Counted from the stretch's first letter, positions 53,018 through 62,108 are shown. The stretch is DNA of 64,000 nucleotides from Pantoea sp. 18069 (GCF_902706035.1 NZ_CACSJA010000022.1:32237-96236), one strand, 5' to 3'. Notes: generated by a model from the sequence alone, not told the origin. A program made the numbers and translations.

Positions 53018-54193
53018 TTACAGCACTTCGAAAATACCGGCCGCGCCCATGCCCCCGCCAATGCACATGGTCACGCACACCCGCTTGGCGCCGCGGCGCT
53101 TGCCTTCGATCAGCGCATGGCCCGTGAGGCGCTGGCCCGAGACGCCATAGGGGTGGCCCAGCGCGATCGCGCCGCCGTTGACGTTCAGGCGATCGGCCGG
53201 AATGCCCAGCTTGTCGCGGCAGTAGAGCACCTGCACGGCAAACGCCTCGTTGAGCTCCCACAGATCGATGTCCTCTACCTTCAGGCCCAGCTTCTTGAGC
53301 ACCTTGGGCACGGCGAACACCGGGCCAATGCCCATTTCATCGGGCTCGCAGCCCGCGACCGCGAAGCCCAGGAAGCGCCCCAGGGGCGTGAGGCCGTTGC
53401 GCCCCGCATAGTCTTCGCTCACAACGACGCAGGCGCCCGCGCCGTCGGAGAACTGGCTCGCATTGCCGGCCGTGATCAGGCCGCCGGGCAAGGCACTGCG
53501 CAGGCCGCTGATGCCTTCCTTGGTCGTGCCTTCGCGCGTGCCTTCGTCCTTGTCCACGGTGACTTCGCGCGTGATCAGGCCGCGCAGCTTGTCGACCACG
53601 CCGGCCGTGACGGTGATGGGCGCGATTTCCGCGTCGAACAGGCCCGCGGCCTGGGCTGCGCAGGCTTTTTGCTGGCTGCCCGCGCCGTATTCGTCCATGG
53701 CATCACGGCCAATGCCATAGCGCTGGGCCACGGTCTCGGCAGTCTGCAGCATGCTCCAGTAGATCTCGGGTTTGCTGCGCAGCAGCGCCGGGTCCTGCAG
53801 CATGTGCTGGTTCATTTCCTGCTGCACGCAGGAGATCGACTCGACGCCGCCGGCCACATAGACTTCGCCTTCGCCGGCGATGATGCGCTGGGCCGCGGTG
53901 GCGATGGTCTGCAGCCCCGACGAACAGAAACGGTTGATGGTCATGCCCGAGGTGGTCACGGGCAGGCCCGCGGCCAGCGCGATCTGGCGCGCGATGTTGG
54001 CGCCGGTCGCGCCTTCGGGCGTGGCGCAGCCCATGATCACGTCATCGACGGCGGCGGCATCGATGCCGGCGCGCTGCACGGCGTGCCTGACGGCATGGCC
54101 GCCCAGCGTCGCGCCGTGGGTCATGTTGAACGCACCCTTCCAGCTCTTGGCCAGGGGGGTGCGGGCGGTGGAAACAATCACTGCGGAAGTCAT
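53018..54193 (-). CDS. acetyl-CoA C-acyltransferase (thiolase)
   Basis: A 391-residue thiolase with active-site Cys in N-R-F-C-S-S-G-L-Q-T-I-A, the G-G-A-I-A-L-G-H-P-Y-G-V-S-G histidine segment and the second Cys in C-V-T-M-C-I-G-G-G-M-G. Tyr replaces the usual Ile/Leu after H-P. It cleaves 3-ketoacyl-CoA in the last step of beta-oxidation and is followed by the acyl-CoA dehydrogenase gene. Confidence 0.94.
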   Translation of the reverse strand: MTSAVIVSTARTPLAKSWKGAFNMTHGATLGGHAVRHAVQRAGIDAAAVDDVIMGCATPEGATGANIARQIALAAGLPVTTSGMTINRFCSSGLQTIATAAQRIIAGEGEVYVAGGVESISCVQQEMNQHMLQDPALLRSKPEIYWSMLQTAETVAQRYGIGRDAMDEYGAGSQQKACAAQAAGLFDAEIAPITVTAGVVDKLRGLITREVTVDKDEGTREGTTKEGISGLRSALPGGLITAGNASQFSDGAGACVVVSEDYAGRNGLTPLGRFLGFAVAGCEPDEMGIGPVFAVPKVLKKLGLKVEDIDLWELNEAFAVQVLYCRDKLGIPADRLNVNGGAIALGHPYGVSGQRLTGHALIEGKRRGAKRVCVTMCIGGGMGAAGIFEVL

Positions 54194-54228
54194 GGAATAT
54201 CCTTGGGAATTCGTTCGTCTGGCAACGC

Positions 54229-56325
54229 TTACTGAAAGGTCTTGCCTTCGGCTGCAAGCCGGGCCAGCAGCGGCGCGGGTTGCCAGAACGCCGCATCGTC
54301 GTGCGGGTTCTGTGCAAAGCGGTTCATTGCCTGGACCACGTTGACCAGGCCGACTTCGCCCGCGTAATGCATGGGGCCGCCGCGGTGGATGGGGAAGCCA
54401 TAGCCCGTGAGATAGACCATGTCGATGTCGCCGGACTTGCCTGCGATGCCGTCCTCGAGAATGTGCGCGCCTTCATTGACCAGCGAGAACACCAGGCGCT
54501 GCACGATTTCCTCGTCGGAAATCTTGCGCGGCGTGATGCCGTTGTCCTTGCGGTGCTGCTCGATCATCTTGTTGACCAGATCGGAAGGAATCGCGTCGCG
54601 CTTGCCAGCCTCATAGTCGTACCAGCCCGCGCCGGTCTTCTGGCCAAAGCGGCCCAGTTCGCAGAGTCGGTCGGCCGTCGCGCTGTACTTCATGTCGGCG
54701 CGCTCCACGGCGCGGCGCTTGCGTATCGCCCAGCCGATATCGTTGCCCGCGAGATCGCCCATGCGAAACGGTCCCATCGCGAAGCCGAACTTCTCCACGG
54801 CCTTGTCGACCTGCTGGGGCGTCGCGCCTTCGTCGAGCAGGAAACCGGCCTGGCGGCTGTACTGCTCGATCATGCGGTTGCCGATGAAGCCGTCGCAAAC
54901 GCCCGACACCACGGCCGTCTTCCTGATCTTCTTGGCCAGCTGCATCACGGTGGCCAGCACATCCTTGGCGGTTTCCTTGCCGCGCACCACTTCGAGCAGC
55001 TTCATCACGTTGGCCGGGCTGAAGAAGTGCATGCCCACCACGTCCTGCGGGCGCTGGGTGAACGCGGCGATCTTGTCGACATCGAGCGTCGAGGTGTTGG
55101 ACGCGAGAATCGCGCCGGGCTTGGCCACGGCGTCGAGCTGCTTGAACACGGTTTCCTTCACGCCCAGCTCCTCGAACACGGCTTCGATGATCAGGTCGGC
55201 GTGCTTGAGGTCGTCATAGGACAGCGTGGTGCTCAGCAGCGCCATGCGCTCTTCGTACTTCTCGGGCTTGAGCTTGCCCTTCTTGACCTGCGATTCGTAG
55301 TTCTTGCGAATCGTTGCCACACCGCGGTCCAGCGCTTCCTGCCTGGTTTCCAGGATGGCCACGGGAATGCCGGCGTTGAGGAAGTTCATCGCAATGCCGC
55401 CGCCCATGGTGCCCGCACCGATCACGCCCACGCTGCGAACTTCGCGCTGCGCCGTGCCCGAAGGCACGTCGGCAATCTTCGACGCCGCGCGCTCGGCCAG
55501 GAACAGGTGGCGCAGCGCACGCGACTCGGGCGTGAACATCAAATGGGTGAACAGCTCGCGCTCGGTCTGCATGCCCGCGTCGAACTTGCCCACGGATGCA
55601 GCCACCGCATCGACGCACTTGCCGGGCGCGGGGAAATTCTTCGCCATGCCCTTGACCATATTGCGCGCGAACTGCAGATAGGCCTCGGCCTGGGGGTGCT
55701 TGCACGGCAGGTTGCGCACCAGCGGCAGCGGGCGCTGGGCAGCGATCTTCTGGGCAAAGGCGCGCGCCTCGGACGGCAGCGACTCCGCCGAAGCCGCCAC
55801 CAGATCGAACAGCTTCTGGCCGGGAATGGCCGCGAGCATTTCGCTTTGCACCGCTTCGCCGCTGACGATCATGTTCAACGCCGTTTCCAGCCCCAGCAGG
55901 CGCGGCAGGCGCTGCGTGCCGCCGGCACCGGGCAGCAGGCCGAGCTTGACTTCGGGCAGCGCGACGGCCGTCTTGGGCGCGACCACACGGTAGTGGCAAC
56001 CCATGGCCAGCTCCAGCCCCCCGCCCATGCAGACCGAATGGATCGCGGCGACCACCGGCTTGGCCGACTGCTCGATCACCTTGATCACGGACAGCAGATG
56101 GGGCTCCTGGGTCGCGCGCTCGGTGCCGAACTCGGTGATGTCGGCCCCGCCCGAAAACGCCTTGCCCGCGCCCGTGATGATGATCGCCTCGATGCTCGCA
56201 TCGGCATTCGCCCGGTTCAGCCCCTCGACGACGGCGCGGCGCGTGGCCAGGCCCAGGCCGTTGACCGGCGGATTGTTCAGCGTGATGACGGCGATGGAGC
56301 CGTCCTTCTGGTAGTCAGCGCTCAT
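54229..56325 (-). CDS. bifunctional enoyl-CoA hydratase/3-hydroxyacyl-CoA dehydrogenase (FadB/FadJ-like)
   Basis: A 698-residue two-domain enzyme from the ATG with AAGGGA upstream. Residues 1-190 are the crotonase fold (G-A-G-K-A-F-S-G-G-A-D-I, G-G-G-L-E-L-A-M-G, L-P-E-V-K-L-G-L-L-P-G-A-G-G-T). From ~295 comes the NAD-binding 3-hydroxyacyl-CoA dehydrogenase (V-I-G-A-G-T-M-G-G-G-I-A-M-N, H-F-F-S-P-A-N-V-M-K-L-L-E). It performs hydration and the second oxidation of beta-oxidation, and is first of the three-gene unit, 35 bp before the thiolase. Confidence 0.95.
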   Translation of the reverse strand: MSADYQKDGSIAVITLNNPPVNGLGLATRRAVVEGLNRANADASIEAIIITGAGKAFSGGADITEFGTERATQEPHLLSVIKVIEQSAKPVVAAIHSVCMGGGLELAMGCHYRVVAPKTAVALPEVKLGLLPGAGGTQRLPRLLGLETALNMIVSGEAVQSEMLAAIPGQKLFDLVAASAESLPSEARAFAQKIAAQRPLPLVRNLPCKHPQAEAYLQFARNMVKGMAKNFPAPGKCVDAVAASVGKFDAGMQTERELFTHLMFTPESRALRHLFLAERAASKIADVPSGTAQREVRSVGVIGAGTMGGGIAMNFLNAGIPVAILETRQEALDRGVATIRKNYESQVKKGKLKPEKYEERMALLSTTLSYDDLKHADLIIEAVFEELGVKETVFKQLDAVAKPGAILASNTSTLDVDKIAAFTQRPQDVVGMHFFSPANVMKLLEVVRGKETAKDVLATVMQLAKKIRKTAVVSGVCDGFIGNRMIEQYSRQAGFLLDEGATPQQVDKAVEKFGFAMGPFRMGDLAGNDIGWAIRKRRAVERADMKYSATADRLCELGRFGQKTGAGWYDYEAGKRDAIPSDLVNKMIEQHRKDNGITPRKISDEEIVQRLVFSLVNEGAHILEDGIAGKSGDIDMVYLTGYGFPIHRGGPMHYAGEVGLVNVVQAMNRFAQNPHDDAAFWQPAPLLARLAAEGKTFQ

Positions 56326-56477
56326 GCGGTTGTCCCTTGTGGAATGGAAAAGAACGATCGTGCGTTTTATTGTAGAAACTTGGGCGCAAATGACCAGTGG
56401 GGTTTGTCTCGCCTGGGACAAGGGGGTTGGCATACATCCTGGCCATGACGAAGAATGGTTGCGCACTATCGAGCCGG

Positions 56478-56510
56478 CCGTTCATCCTTCGACAAGCTCT
56501 GGACGAACGG
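56478..56510. repeat. REP-like inverted repeat
   Basis: CCGTTCATCC (56478-56487) and GGACGAACGG (56501-56510) form 10-bp arms with one mismatch around TTCGACAAGCTCT. It belongs to the short palindrome (type CCGTTC...CTTCGACAAGCTC...GAACGG) dispersed in intergenic DNA of many proteobacteria. Confidence 0.65.
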
Positions 56511-56551
56511 TTTGAGCGGCTTGTCCTGTGAAACTGGCGCGGCCCAGCGTG

Positions 56552-56584
56552 GGGGCACCGAGCAAGGGCCGCCCCGCAGCGAGG
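56552..56584. repeat. dispersed GC-rich intergenic repeat, copy 1
   Basis: 33 bases from GGGGCACCGAGCAAGG to CCGCAGCGAGG are identical to 60594-60626. Similar but diverged DNA continues on the 3' side in both places. Confidence 0.7.
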
Positions 56585-56680
56585 GTGTCGTCCCTTAGCC
56601 GGGCGCCCCCCTCCACCGAAGGTTGAAAGGGGGAAGGCGGGGCCCGCCCAGGGCGTTAGCGCCTCAGGGGGTGCTTACTT

Positions 56681-57376
56681 TTATACCTCCAGCCACTCCT
56701 TGCGCACTTTCTCATCCGCCCGCAAGCCATCCGGCGTGCCGTCAAAGACAATCGCCCCATGCCCCATCACCAGCGCGCGGTCCGAGATGCGCATGGCGAT
56801 CGTGAGTTTCTGCTCGATCAGCAGCACGGCGATGCCGCGCGCCTTGATCGTCTGCAGGTATTCGCCCACGAGTTCGACGATCTTGGGCGCCAGGCCTTCG
56901 GTAGGCTCGTCGATGATGATCAGGTCGGGGTCGCCCATCAGCGTGCGGCACAGCGTGAGCATCTGCTGCTCGCCGCCCGACATCACGCCGGCCTCGGTGT
57001 GCTGGCGCTCCTTGAGGCGCGGGAACATCGCGTACATGTCGTCGAAGCTCCAGCGGCTGCCCTTGCCCTTGCCTTTCTGGCCCAGCAGCAGGTTCTGGTG
57101 CACCGTGAGGTTGGGAAAGACGTCGCGGCTTTCGGGTACGTAGCCAATGCCGCGGTGGGCGATCTCGTAGGCCTTGCGGCCCTGGAGCTTCTCGCCTTTC
57201 CACTCGAGCGTACCTTCCCAGTCGACCAGGCCCATCACGGCCTTGGCCGTGGTCGAGCGGCCCGAGCCGTTGCGGCCCAGCAGCGCGACGATTTCACCGG
57301 GCCGGACCTCGAAGTCCACGCCATGGAGCACATGGCTCTTGCCGTAATAGGCATGCAAGTTGGCAATCTTCAGCAT
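56681..57376 (-). CDS. livF: branched-chain-type amino acid ABC transporter ATPase LivF
   Basis: A 231-residue ATPase from M-L-K-I-A-N-L-H-A-Y-Y. Walker A reads G-R-N-G-S-G-R-S-T-T: the essential Lys is Arg40 (codon 57257-57259). Signature is M-S-G-G-E-Q-Q-M and Walker B L-I-I-I-D-E-P-T-E-G-L-A. LivF and LivG form a heterodimer, so an altered site in one may be tolerated. It follows livG by 2 bp and ends the liv operon. Confidence 0.92.
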   Translation of the reverse strand: MLKIANLHAYYGKSHVLHGVDFEVRPGEIVALLGRNGSGRSTTAKAVMGLVDWEGTLEWKGEKLQGRKAYEIAHRGIGYVPESRDVFPNLTVHQNLLLGQKGKGKGSRWSFDDMYAMFPRLKERQHTEAGVMSGGEQQMLTLCRTLMGDPDLIIIDEPTEGLAPKIVELVGEYLQTIKARGIAVLLIEQKLTIAMRISDRALVMGHGAIVFDGTPDGLRADEKVRKEWLEV

Positions 57377-57378
57377 CT

Positions 57379-58158
57379 TCAGTGCGCTCCCGCCTGCTGA
57401 TCGGCCACGGCAGATCCCAGATAAGCTTCCTGCACGCGCGGGTTCGCGCGCACCTTGTCGGGTGTATCGAAGGCAATCACCTCGCCATACACCACCACGG
57501 CGATCTTGTCGGCCAGGCCGAACACCACGCCCATGTCGTGCTCCACCGTCAGCAGCGTGCGCCCTTCGGTGACCTGCCTGATCAGCTGGATGAAGCGCGT
57601 GGTCTCGCTGTTGCTCATGCCCGCCGTGGGCTCGTCGAGCAGGATCACGCTCGCGCCGCCCGCGATGGTGATGCCGATCTCGAGCGCGCGCTGCTCGGCA
57701 TAGGTCAGGTTCATGGCCAGCACATCGCGCTTCCTGTCGAGTTGGATCATCTGCATCAGCTGCTCGGCGCGCGCATTCGCGTCGTGCAGGCGCGACAGAA
57801 AGCGCAGGAAGCTGTAGCGGTAGCCCATGCTCCACAGCACGCCGCAGCGCAGGTTCTCGAACACGCTGAGCTTGGGAAAGATGTTGGTGATCTGGAAGCT
57901 GCGCGACAGCCCCAGGCGATTGATCTCGAACGGCTTCTTGCCGTCGATGCGCTGGCCGTGCAGCAGCACTTCGCCGCTGCTCGGCTCGAAGCGGCCGCTG
58001 ATCAGATTGAACAGCGTCGACTTGCCCGCGCCGTTCGGCCCGATGATGGCCACGCGCTCGCCGGCCTCGACGGCCAGGTTCACGCCGCGAATGATCTCGG
58101 TCTTGCCGAAACGCTTTTGCAGGTCCTTGAGTTCGAGCGCATAAGTGGTCTGTGTCAT
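57379..58158 (-). CDS. livG: branched-chain-type amino acid ABC transporter ATPase LivG
   Basis: A 259-residue ATPase with a canonical Walker A G-P-N-G-A-G-K-S-T and Walker B V-I-L-L-D-E-P-T-A-G-M. The signature loop is N-L-T-Y-A-E-Q-R, the altered C-loop usual for LivG. H-loop V-E-H-D-M-G is intact. Its start overlaps livM by four bases. Confidence 0.94.
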   Translation of the reverse strand: MTQTTYALELKDLQKRFGKTEIIRGVNLAVEAGERVAIIGPNGAGKSTLFNLISGRFEPSSGEVLLHGQRIDGKKPFEINRLGLSRSFQITNIFPKLSVFENLRCGVLWSMGYRYSFLRFLSRLHDANARAEQLMQMIQLDRKRDVLAMNLTYAEQRALEIGITIAGGASVILLDEPTAGMSNSETTRFIQLIRQVTEGRTLLTVEHDMGVVFGLADKIAVVVYGEVIAFDTPDKVRANPRVQEAYLGSAVADQQAGAH

Positions 58159-59507
58159 GGCTGCGCCTCCCCGCGCTTGATCTGCAGTTCGATTTCTTCC
58201 TGGACCTGGCTCCACTGGCGCACGAAGCGCCGGCGCAGCACTTCGAACAAGCCGCCGCCCACCACCAGCAGCGCAATCGCGCCTATCCAGCTGCCGCTGC
58301 TGCGCGTGTCCAGCAACAGGCCCATGAAGCGCAGGTGGTCGCCCAGCGCCGCGTTGAGCTGCAGGTGGTAGATCATCTCGACCACGGCCGCGAAGCCCGC
58401 CACGCCCACCAGCGCGCAGACCGTGAGCAGGGCATAGCTCGGCAGCAGCCGCTTGAGGCGGCCGAACTTCGCCACGCGCAGGTTCATCATGATCAGGCTG
58501 GCGACGCCGCCCGGTGCATACATCACCATGAACAGGAACACCAGGCCCAGGTACAGCAGCCAGGCCTTGGACAGCTCGGACAGCAGGATGGACGCGAACA
58601 CCAGCAGCACCGCGCCGATGATGGGCCCGAAGAAGAACGTCGCGCCGCCCAGGAAGGTGAACAGCAGGTAGCTGCCCGAACGCATCACGCTCACACTGTC
58701 GGCCGCGGTGATGATCTCGAAGTTGATCGCCGCCAGGCCGCCGCCGATGCCGGCGAAAAAGCCGGCGATGATGAACGAGAAGTAGCGCACGCGCTGGGTG
58801 TTGTAGCCGACGAACTCGACGCGCTCGGGGTTGTCGCGCACCGCATTGAGCATGCGCCCCAGCGGCGTGCCGGTGAAGGCGAACATCAGCGCCGTGCAGA
58901 TGAAGCAGTAGACCGCGATCAGGTAATAGACCTCGATCGCCGGGCCGAAGTCCATGCCCATGAACGGCTGGCCATAGACGCGGTCGGTGGTGATGCCTCC
59001 TTCGCCGCCGAAGAACTCGGGAAACATCAGCGCCATCGATGCTACGAGCTCGCCTATGCCCAGCGTGATCATCGCGAACGTCGTGCCCGACTTGCGCGTG
59101 GTCACATAGCCCAGCAAGATGGCGAAGAACATGCCGCCGAGCCCGCCGATCACCGGGATCAGCACCAGTGGTATCTGCAGGCCACCGACCTTGTTCATCG
59201 CATGGATGGCAATGAACGAGCCCATGCCGGTATAGACCGCATGGCCGAAGCTCAGCATGCCGCCCTGCCCCAGCAGGATGTTGTACGACAGGCAGATGAT
59301 GATCAGGTAGCCGATCTGGCTGAGCATGGTCAGCGCCAGGCTGCTGGTGAACAGGTGCGGCGCGACGGCCAGCGCCAGCGCAAACAGCGACCAGACCACG
59401 AAGCGGCCGATATTCAGCGGCTTGAAACGGTAGGCCGGCGGCGTCGACGCCGGGCGGTCAGGCGCCATGGCCTTGCCAGCCGCAAGAGAAGTGGAAGAAG
59501 TATTCAT
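58155..59507 (-). CDS. livM: branched-chain-type amino acid ABC transporter permease LivM, extended C-terminus
   Basis: A 450-residue permease. Residues ~25-330 match LivM (S-L-A-L-T-M-L-S-Q-I-G-Y, N-I-L-L-G-Q-G-G-M-L-S-F-G-H-A, G-M-L-N-A-V-R-D-N-P-E-R). Family members are usually 320-360 residues; here ~100 more contain two further hydrophobic segments (~345-365 and ~400-425) and a charged end. The role of the extension is unknown. Stop overlaps livG start. Confidence 0.93.
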   Translation of the reverse strand: MNTSSTSLAAGKAMAPDRPASTPPAYRFKPLNIGRFVVWSLFALALAVAPHLFTSSLALTMLSQIGYLIIICLSYNILLGQGGMLSFGHAVYTGMGSFIAIHAMNKVGGLQIPLVLIPVIGGLGGMFFAILLGYVTTRKSGTTFAMITLGIGELVASMALMFPEFFGGEGGITTDRVYGQPFMGMDFGPAIEVYYLIAVYCFICTALMFAFTGTPLGRMLNAVRDNPERVEFVGYNTQRVRYFSFIIAGFFAGIGGGLAAINFEIITAADSVSVMRSGSYLLFTFLGGATFFFGPIIGAVLLVFASILLSELSKAWLLYLGLVFLFMVMYAPGGVASLIMMNLRVAKFGRLKRLLPSYALLTVCALVGVAGFAAVVEMIYHLQLNAALGDHLRFMGLLLDTRSSGSWIGAIALLVVGGGLFEVLRRRFVRQWSQVQEEIELQIKRGEAQP

Positions 59508-59510
59508 GGC

Positions 59511-60464
59511 TCAGTCCTCTCTTGTGCCAAGCAGGCCCTTGGGCCGGAAAATCAGGATCAGCACGAGGAACAGGTAAGGCAGGATGGGCGCGACCTGGGA
59601 AATCGTGAGCTTGAGCACGGGATAGCCAAACGTCTGGTCGGTGACCTTGGCGCCCAGCGAGCCGAGGAAATGCACCAGCGAATAATCGAGCGCGACCGCA
59701 AAGCTCTGCACGATGCCGATCAGCAGCGAAGCCAGGAACGCGCCGGCGAGCGAGCCCATGCCGCCGACCACGACCACCACGAAGATGATGGAGCCCACCG
59801 ACATCGCCATGGCCGGCTCGGTCACATAGGTGTTGCCGCCGATCACGCCGGCCAGGCCCGCGAGCGCGCAGCCGCCGCCGAAGACCAGCATGAACACGCG
59901 CGGCACGTTATGGCCCAGCGCCTGCGCCATTTCGGGGTGCTTGAGCGCGGCCTGGATCACCAGACCGATGCGCGTGCGCGTGAGCATCAGCCACACGGCC
60001 AGCAGCATCAGCAGCGCGACCAGCATCACGAACGAGCGCGACTTGGGAAACTGCGTGCCGTAGAGCGTGAACAGCGGGCCCTGGAGCTGGGTCGGCAGCG
60101 CATAGGGCACGGTGCCGCGGCCCCAGACCAGTTGCACCAGCTCCAGAATCAGATAGGACAGCCCGAACGTGACCAGCAGCTCGGGCACATGGCCGAACTT
60201 GTGCACGCGGCGCAGGCTGTAGCGTTCGAACAGCGCGCCGAGCGCGCCGACCATCAAGGGGGCGATGAACAGCGCGGGCCAGAAACCGAGCACGCCGCTG
60301 AGCGTGTAGGCGAAATAGGCGCCCAGCATGTAGAAACTGGTGTGGGCAAAGTTGAGCACACCCATCATGCTGAAAATCAGCGTCAGGCCTGAGCTCAGCA
60401 TGAACAACAGCAGCCCATAGCTGACGCCGTTGAGCAGCGAGATCGTCAAGAATTCAGGATTCAT
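59511..60464 (-). CDS. livH: branched-chain-type amino acid ABC transporter permease LivH
   Basis: A 317-residue permease with the LivH N-terminus N-G-V-S-Y-G-L-L-L-F-M-L-S-S-G-L-T-L-I-F-S-M-M-G-V-L-N-F-A-H and the coupling segment G-S-L-A-G-A-F-L-A-S-L-L-I-G. It ends 3 bp before livM; the start is separated from livK by ~210 bp that holds a dispersed repeat. Confidence 0.95.
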   Translation of the reverse strand: MNPEFLTISLLNGVSYGLLLFMLSSGLTLIFSMMGVLNFAHTSFYMLGAYFAYTLSGVLGFWPALFIAPLMVGALGALFERYSLRRVHKFGHVPELLVTFGLSYLILELVQLVWGRGTVPYALPTQLQGPLFTLYGTQFPKSRSFVMLVALLMLLAVWLMLTRTRIGLVIQAALKHPEMAQALGHNVPRVFMLVFGGGCALAGLAGVIGGNTYVTEPAMAMSVGSIIFVVVVVGGMGSLAGAFLASLLIGIVQSFAVALDYSLVHFLGSLGAKVTDQTFGYPVLKLTISQVAPILPYLFLVLILIFRPKGLLGTRED

Positions 60465-60593
60465 CGCAGGACTTCAATCACAGTAAAGGCCTAAAAAACG
60501 AGGACCCGGGATGGCCGGGCCCCTGCGTCGCATCACCGCCCATGCAACTGCCGCGCTAGCGCACGGCCTACGCAGCTGGCGCGACCCAGCTCA

Positions 60594-60626
60594 GGGGCAC
60601 CGAGCAAGGGCCGCCCCGCAGCGAGG
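60594..60626. repeat. dispersed GC-rich intergenic repeat, copy 2
   Basis: Identical over 33 bases to 56552-56584. It lies between livK and livH and is followed by CCGCCCCCCCTCAGGGGGA, a short hairpin that may end or slow transcription between binding protein and permeases. Confidence 0.7.
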
Positions 60627-60674
60627 TTGCCGCCCCCCCTCAGGGGGAAGCGGCGCCAGCCGCTCAGGGGGGGG

Positions 60675-61910
60675 TCAAGTTGGCCGCTTCATCTCGCACG
60701 AAGTCGGCGTGCTCGCCACATAGGGCTCGTAGTACTTGACCGGCGCCAGCGTATAGCCGGTGTTTTCCGAGTCCATGGGGTACTTGGCATCGGCCTTTTC
60801 CCAGCGCGTGATGAACAGCCCCTGCTGCAGCTGGTGGTCGCTCTTGCGCATTTCCACTTCGCCGTTGAAGCCCTTGAACTTCATGCCTTCCATCGTCGCC
60901 GCGACCTTCACCGGGTCTGTCGACTTGGCGCGCACGAAGGCTTCGGTGAGCATCGCGTAGGCGTTGTAGACCGAGGCCGTGTACATGTCGTCGTTGAAGC
61001 GCTTCTTGAAGTCGGTGACGATGCGGCCGATCTCGCCGGGCAGATTCAGGTGTCCATAACCCACGGCATAGACCTTGCCCGCGGCGCCTGCGCCCATGGC
61101 CGTGGGCGCGCCCGTGGCGATCGCGTAGTAGGTGTAGAACTTGACGTTGTTCAGGCCCGCGTCGTTCGCGGCCTTGATCAGCAGCGCCAGGTCCGAGCCC
61201 CAGTTGCCGGTGATCACCGAATCCGCGCCCGACTGCTTGATCTTGGCGATATAGGGCGAGAAGTCGCGCACCTGGGCCAGCGGCGACAGGTCGTCGCCGA
61301 CGATCTCCACATCGGGACGCTTGCGCTTGAGCATGTCCTTGGCGTACTTGGAGACCTGGTGGCCGTGGGCGTAGTTCTGGTTGATCAGGTAGACCTTCTT
61401 CACCTCGGGAAGGTCCTTCATGTAGGTGGTCAGCGCCTCCATCTTCATCGAGGTATCGGCGTCCAGACGGAAGTGCCAGTAGCTGCACTTGCTGTTCGTC
61501 AGGTCCGGGTCGACTGCGGCGTAGTTGAGGTAGACCACCTCCTTGCCCTTGTTGCGCGCATTGTGCTTTTCGAGCGCATCCATGATGGCCAGCGCCGGGC
61601 CCGAGCCGTTGCCCTGCACGACGTAGCGCGCGCCCTGGTCCATGGCCGAGCGCAGCGCGCTGGTGGTTTCCTGGGGGCTGAGCTTGTTGTCTATGCCTAT
61701 CACTTCGAACTTCACGCCGGCCGCGTTCTTCTTGCTGAACTCCTCGGCCAGGAACTGGAAGCTCTTGAGCTGGTTCGAGCCCAGCGCCGCCATCAGTCCC
61801 GAAAGCGGGTCAAGCCAGGCAATCTTGACCGTCTCCCCCTGCTGGGCCATCGCCCCGCCCGCACTCGCCAGGATCACCGCTGCCGTCACTGCCTTGAAAG
61901 CGAACTTCAT
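60675..61910 (-). CDS. livK: branched-chain-type amino acid ABC transporter substrate-binding protein LivK
   Basis: A 411-residue periplasmic protein with a signal peptide (1-22, ending A-M-A) and a family-5/LivJ-type fold: V-K-I-A-W-L-D-P-L-S-G-L-M, F-E-V-I-G-I-D-N-K-L-S-P-Q-E-T-T-S-A-L and V-Y-L-I-N-Q-N-Y-A-H-G. It is longer than amino-acid binders (~350) and lacks the classical N-terminal Gly-Ala pattern, so the ligand may be an aromatic or aliphatic acid, fitting the neighbouring acyl-CoA ligase. Its start has CAAGGAGA-like purines; TAAGGAGAC is seen just upstream. Confidence 0.9.
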   Translation of the reverse strand: MKFAFKAVTAAVILASAGGAMAQQGETVKIAWLDPLSGLMAALGSNQLKSFQFLAEEFSKKNAAGVKFEVIGIDNKLSPQETTSALRSAMDQGARYVVQGNGSGPALAIMDALEKHNARNKGKEVVYLNYAAVDPDLTNSKCSYWHFRLDADTSMKMEALTTYMKDLPEVKKVYLINQNYAHGHQVSKYAKDMLKRKRPDVEIVGDDLSPLAQVRDFSPYIAKIKQSGADSVITGNWGSDLALLIKAANDAGLNNVKFYTYYAIATGAPTAMGAGAAGKVYAVGYGHLNLPGEIGRIVTDFKKRFNDDMYTASVYNAYAMLTEAFVRAKSTDPVKVAATMEGMKFKGFNGEVEMRKSDHQLQQGLFITRWEKADAKYPMDSENTGYTLAPVKYYEPYVASTPTSCEMKRPT

Positions 61911-62033
61911 TGTTTGTCTCCTTATTGGTGGATGAGCAGATGCAGCGTAGCGGCTTAGTTTGGACGGCTGGATGGGGATTGCCCTAGCCGCTATCGCCTA
62001 AGTGACTGGACTTCCTGCAACGCCAAAGCAAAA

Positions 62034-62108
62034 GCGCCATGCACCGGCCCGGCCATTCCCAGAAAACCTGGAATGGCATGGCAATCAGTGCATGGCGCGG
62101 GTTGTTTT
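62034..62108 (-). terminator. nested stem-loop downstream of the acyl-CoA ligase gene
   Basis: Perfect 11-bp arms GCGCCATGCAC (62034-62044) and GTGCATGGCGC (62098-62108) enclose a second 8-bp stem GCCATTCC (62052-62059) with GGAATGGC (62070-62077). Reading leftward the hairpin is followed by TTTTGCTTT, so it can end transcription of the ligase gene 64 bp beyond its stop. Confidence 0.6.

Larger units (their letters stand above)
56326..56680. other. 355-bp intergenic region with repeat elements
   Basis: Between livF and the FadB-type gene. It holds a REP-like inverted repeat (56478-56510) and a dispersed GC-rich element (56552-56584), both listed separately. No gene is visible; the promoter for the beta-oxidation genes probably lies at ~56345-56390, where AT content rises. 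Confidence 0.5.

Noticed and set aside
56478..56510. Intrinsic terminator for the liv operon
   Set aside because: No T-run on either side, and the sequence matches a dispersed REP-type palindrome.
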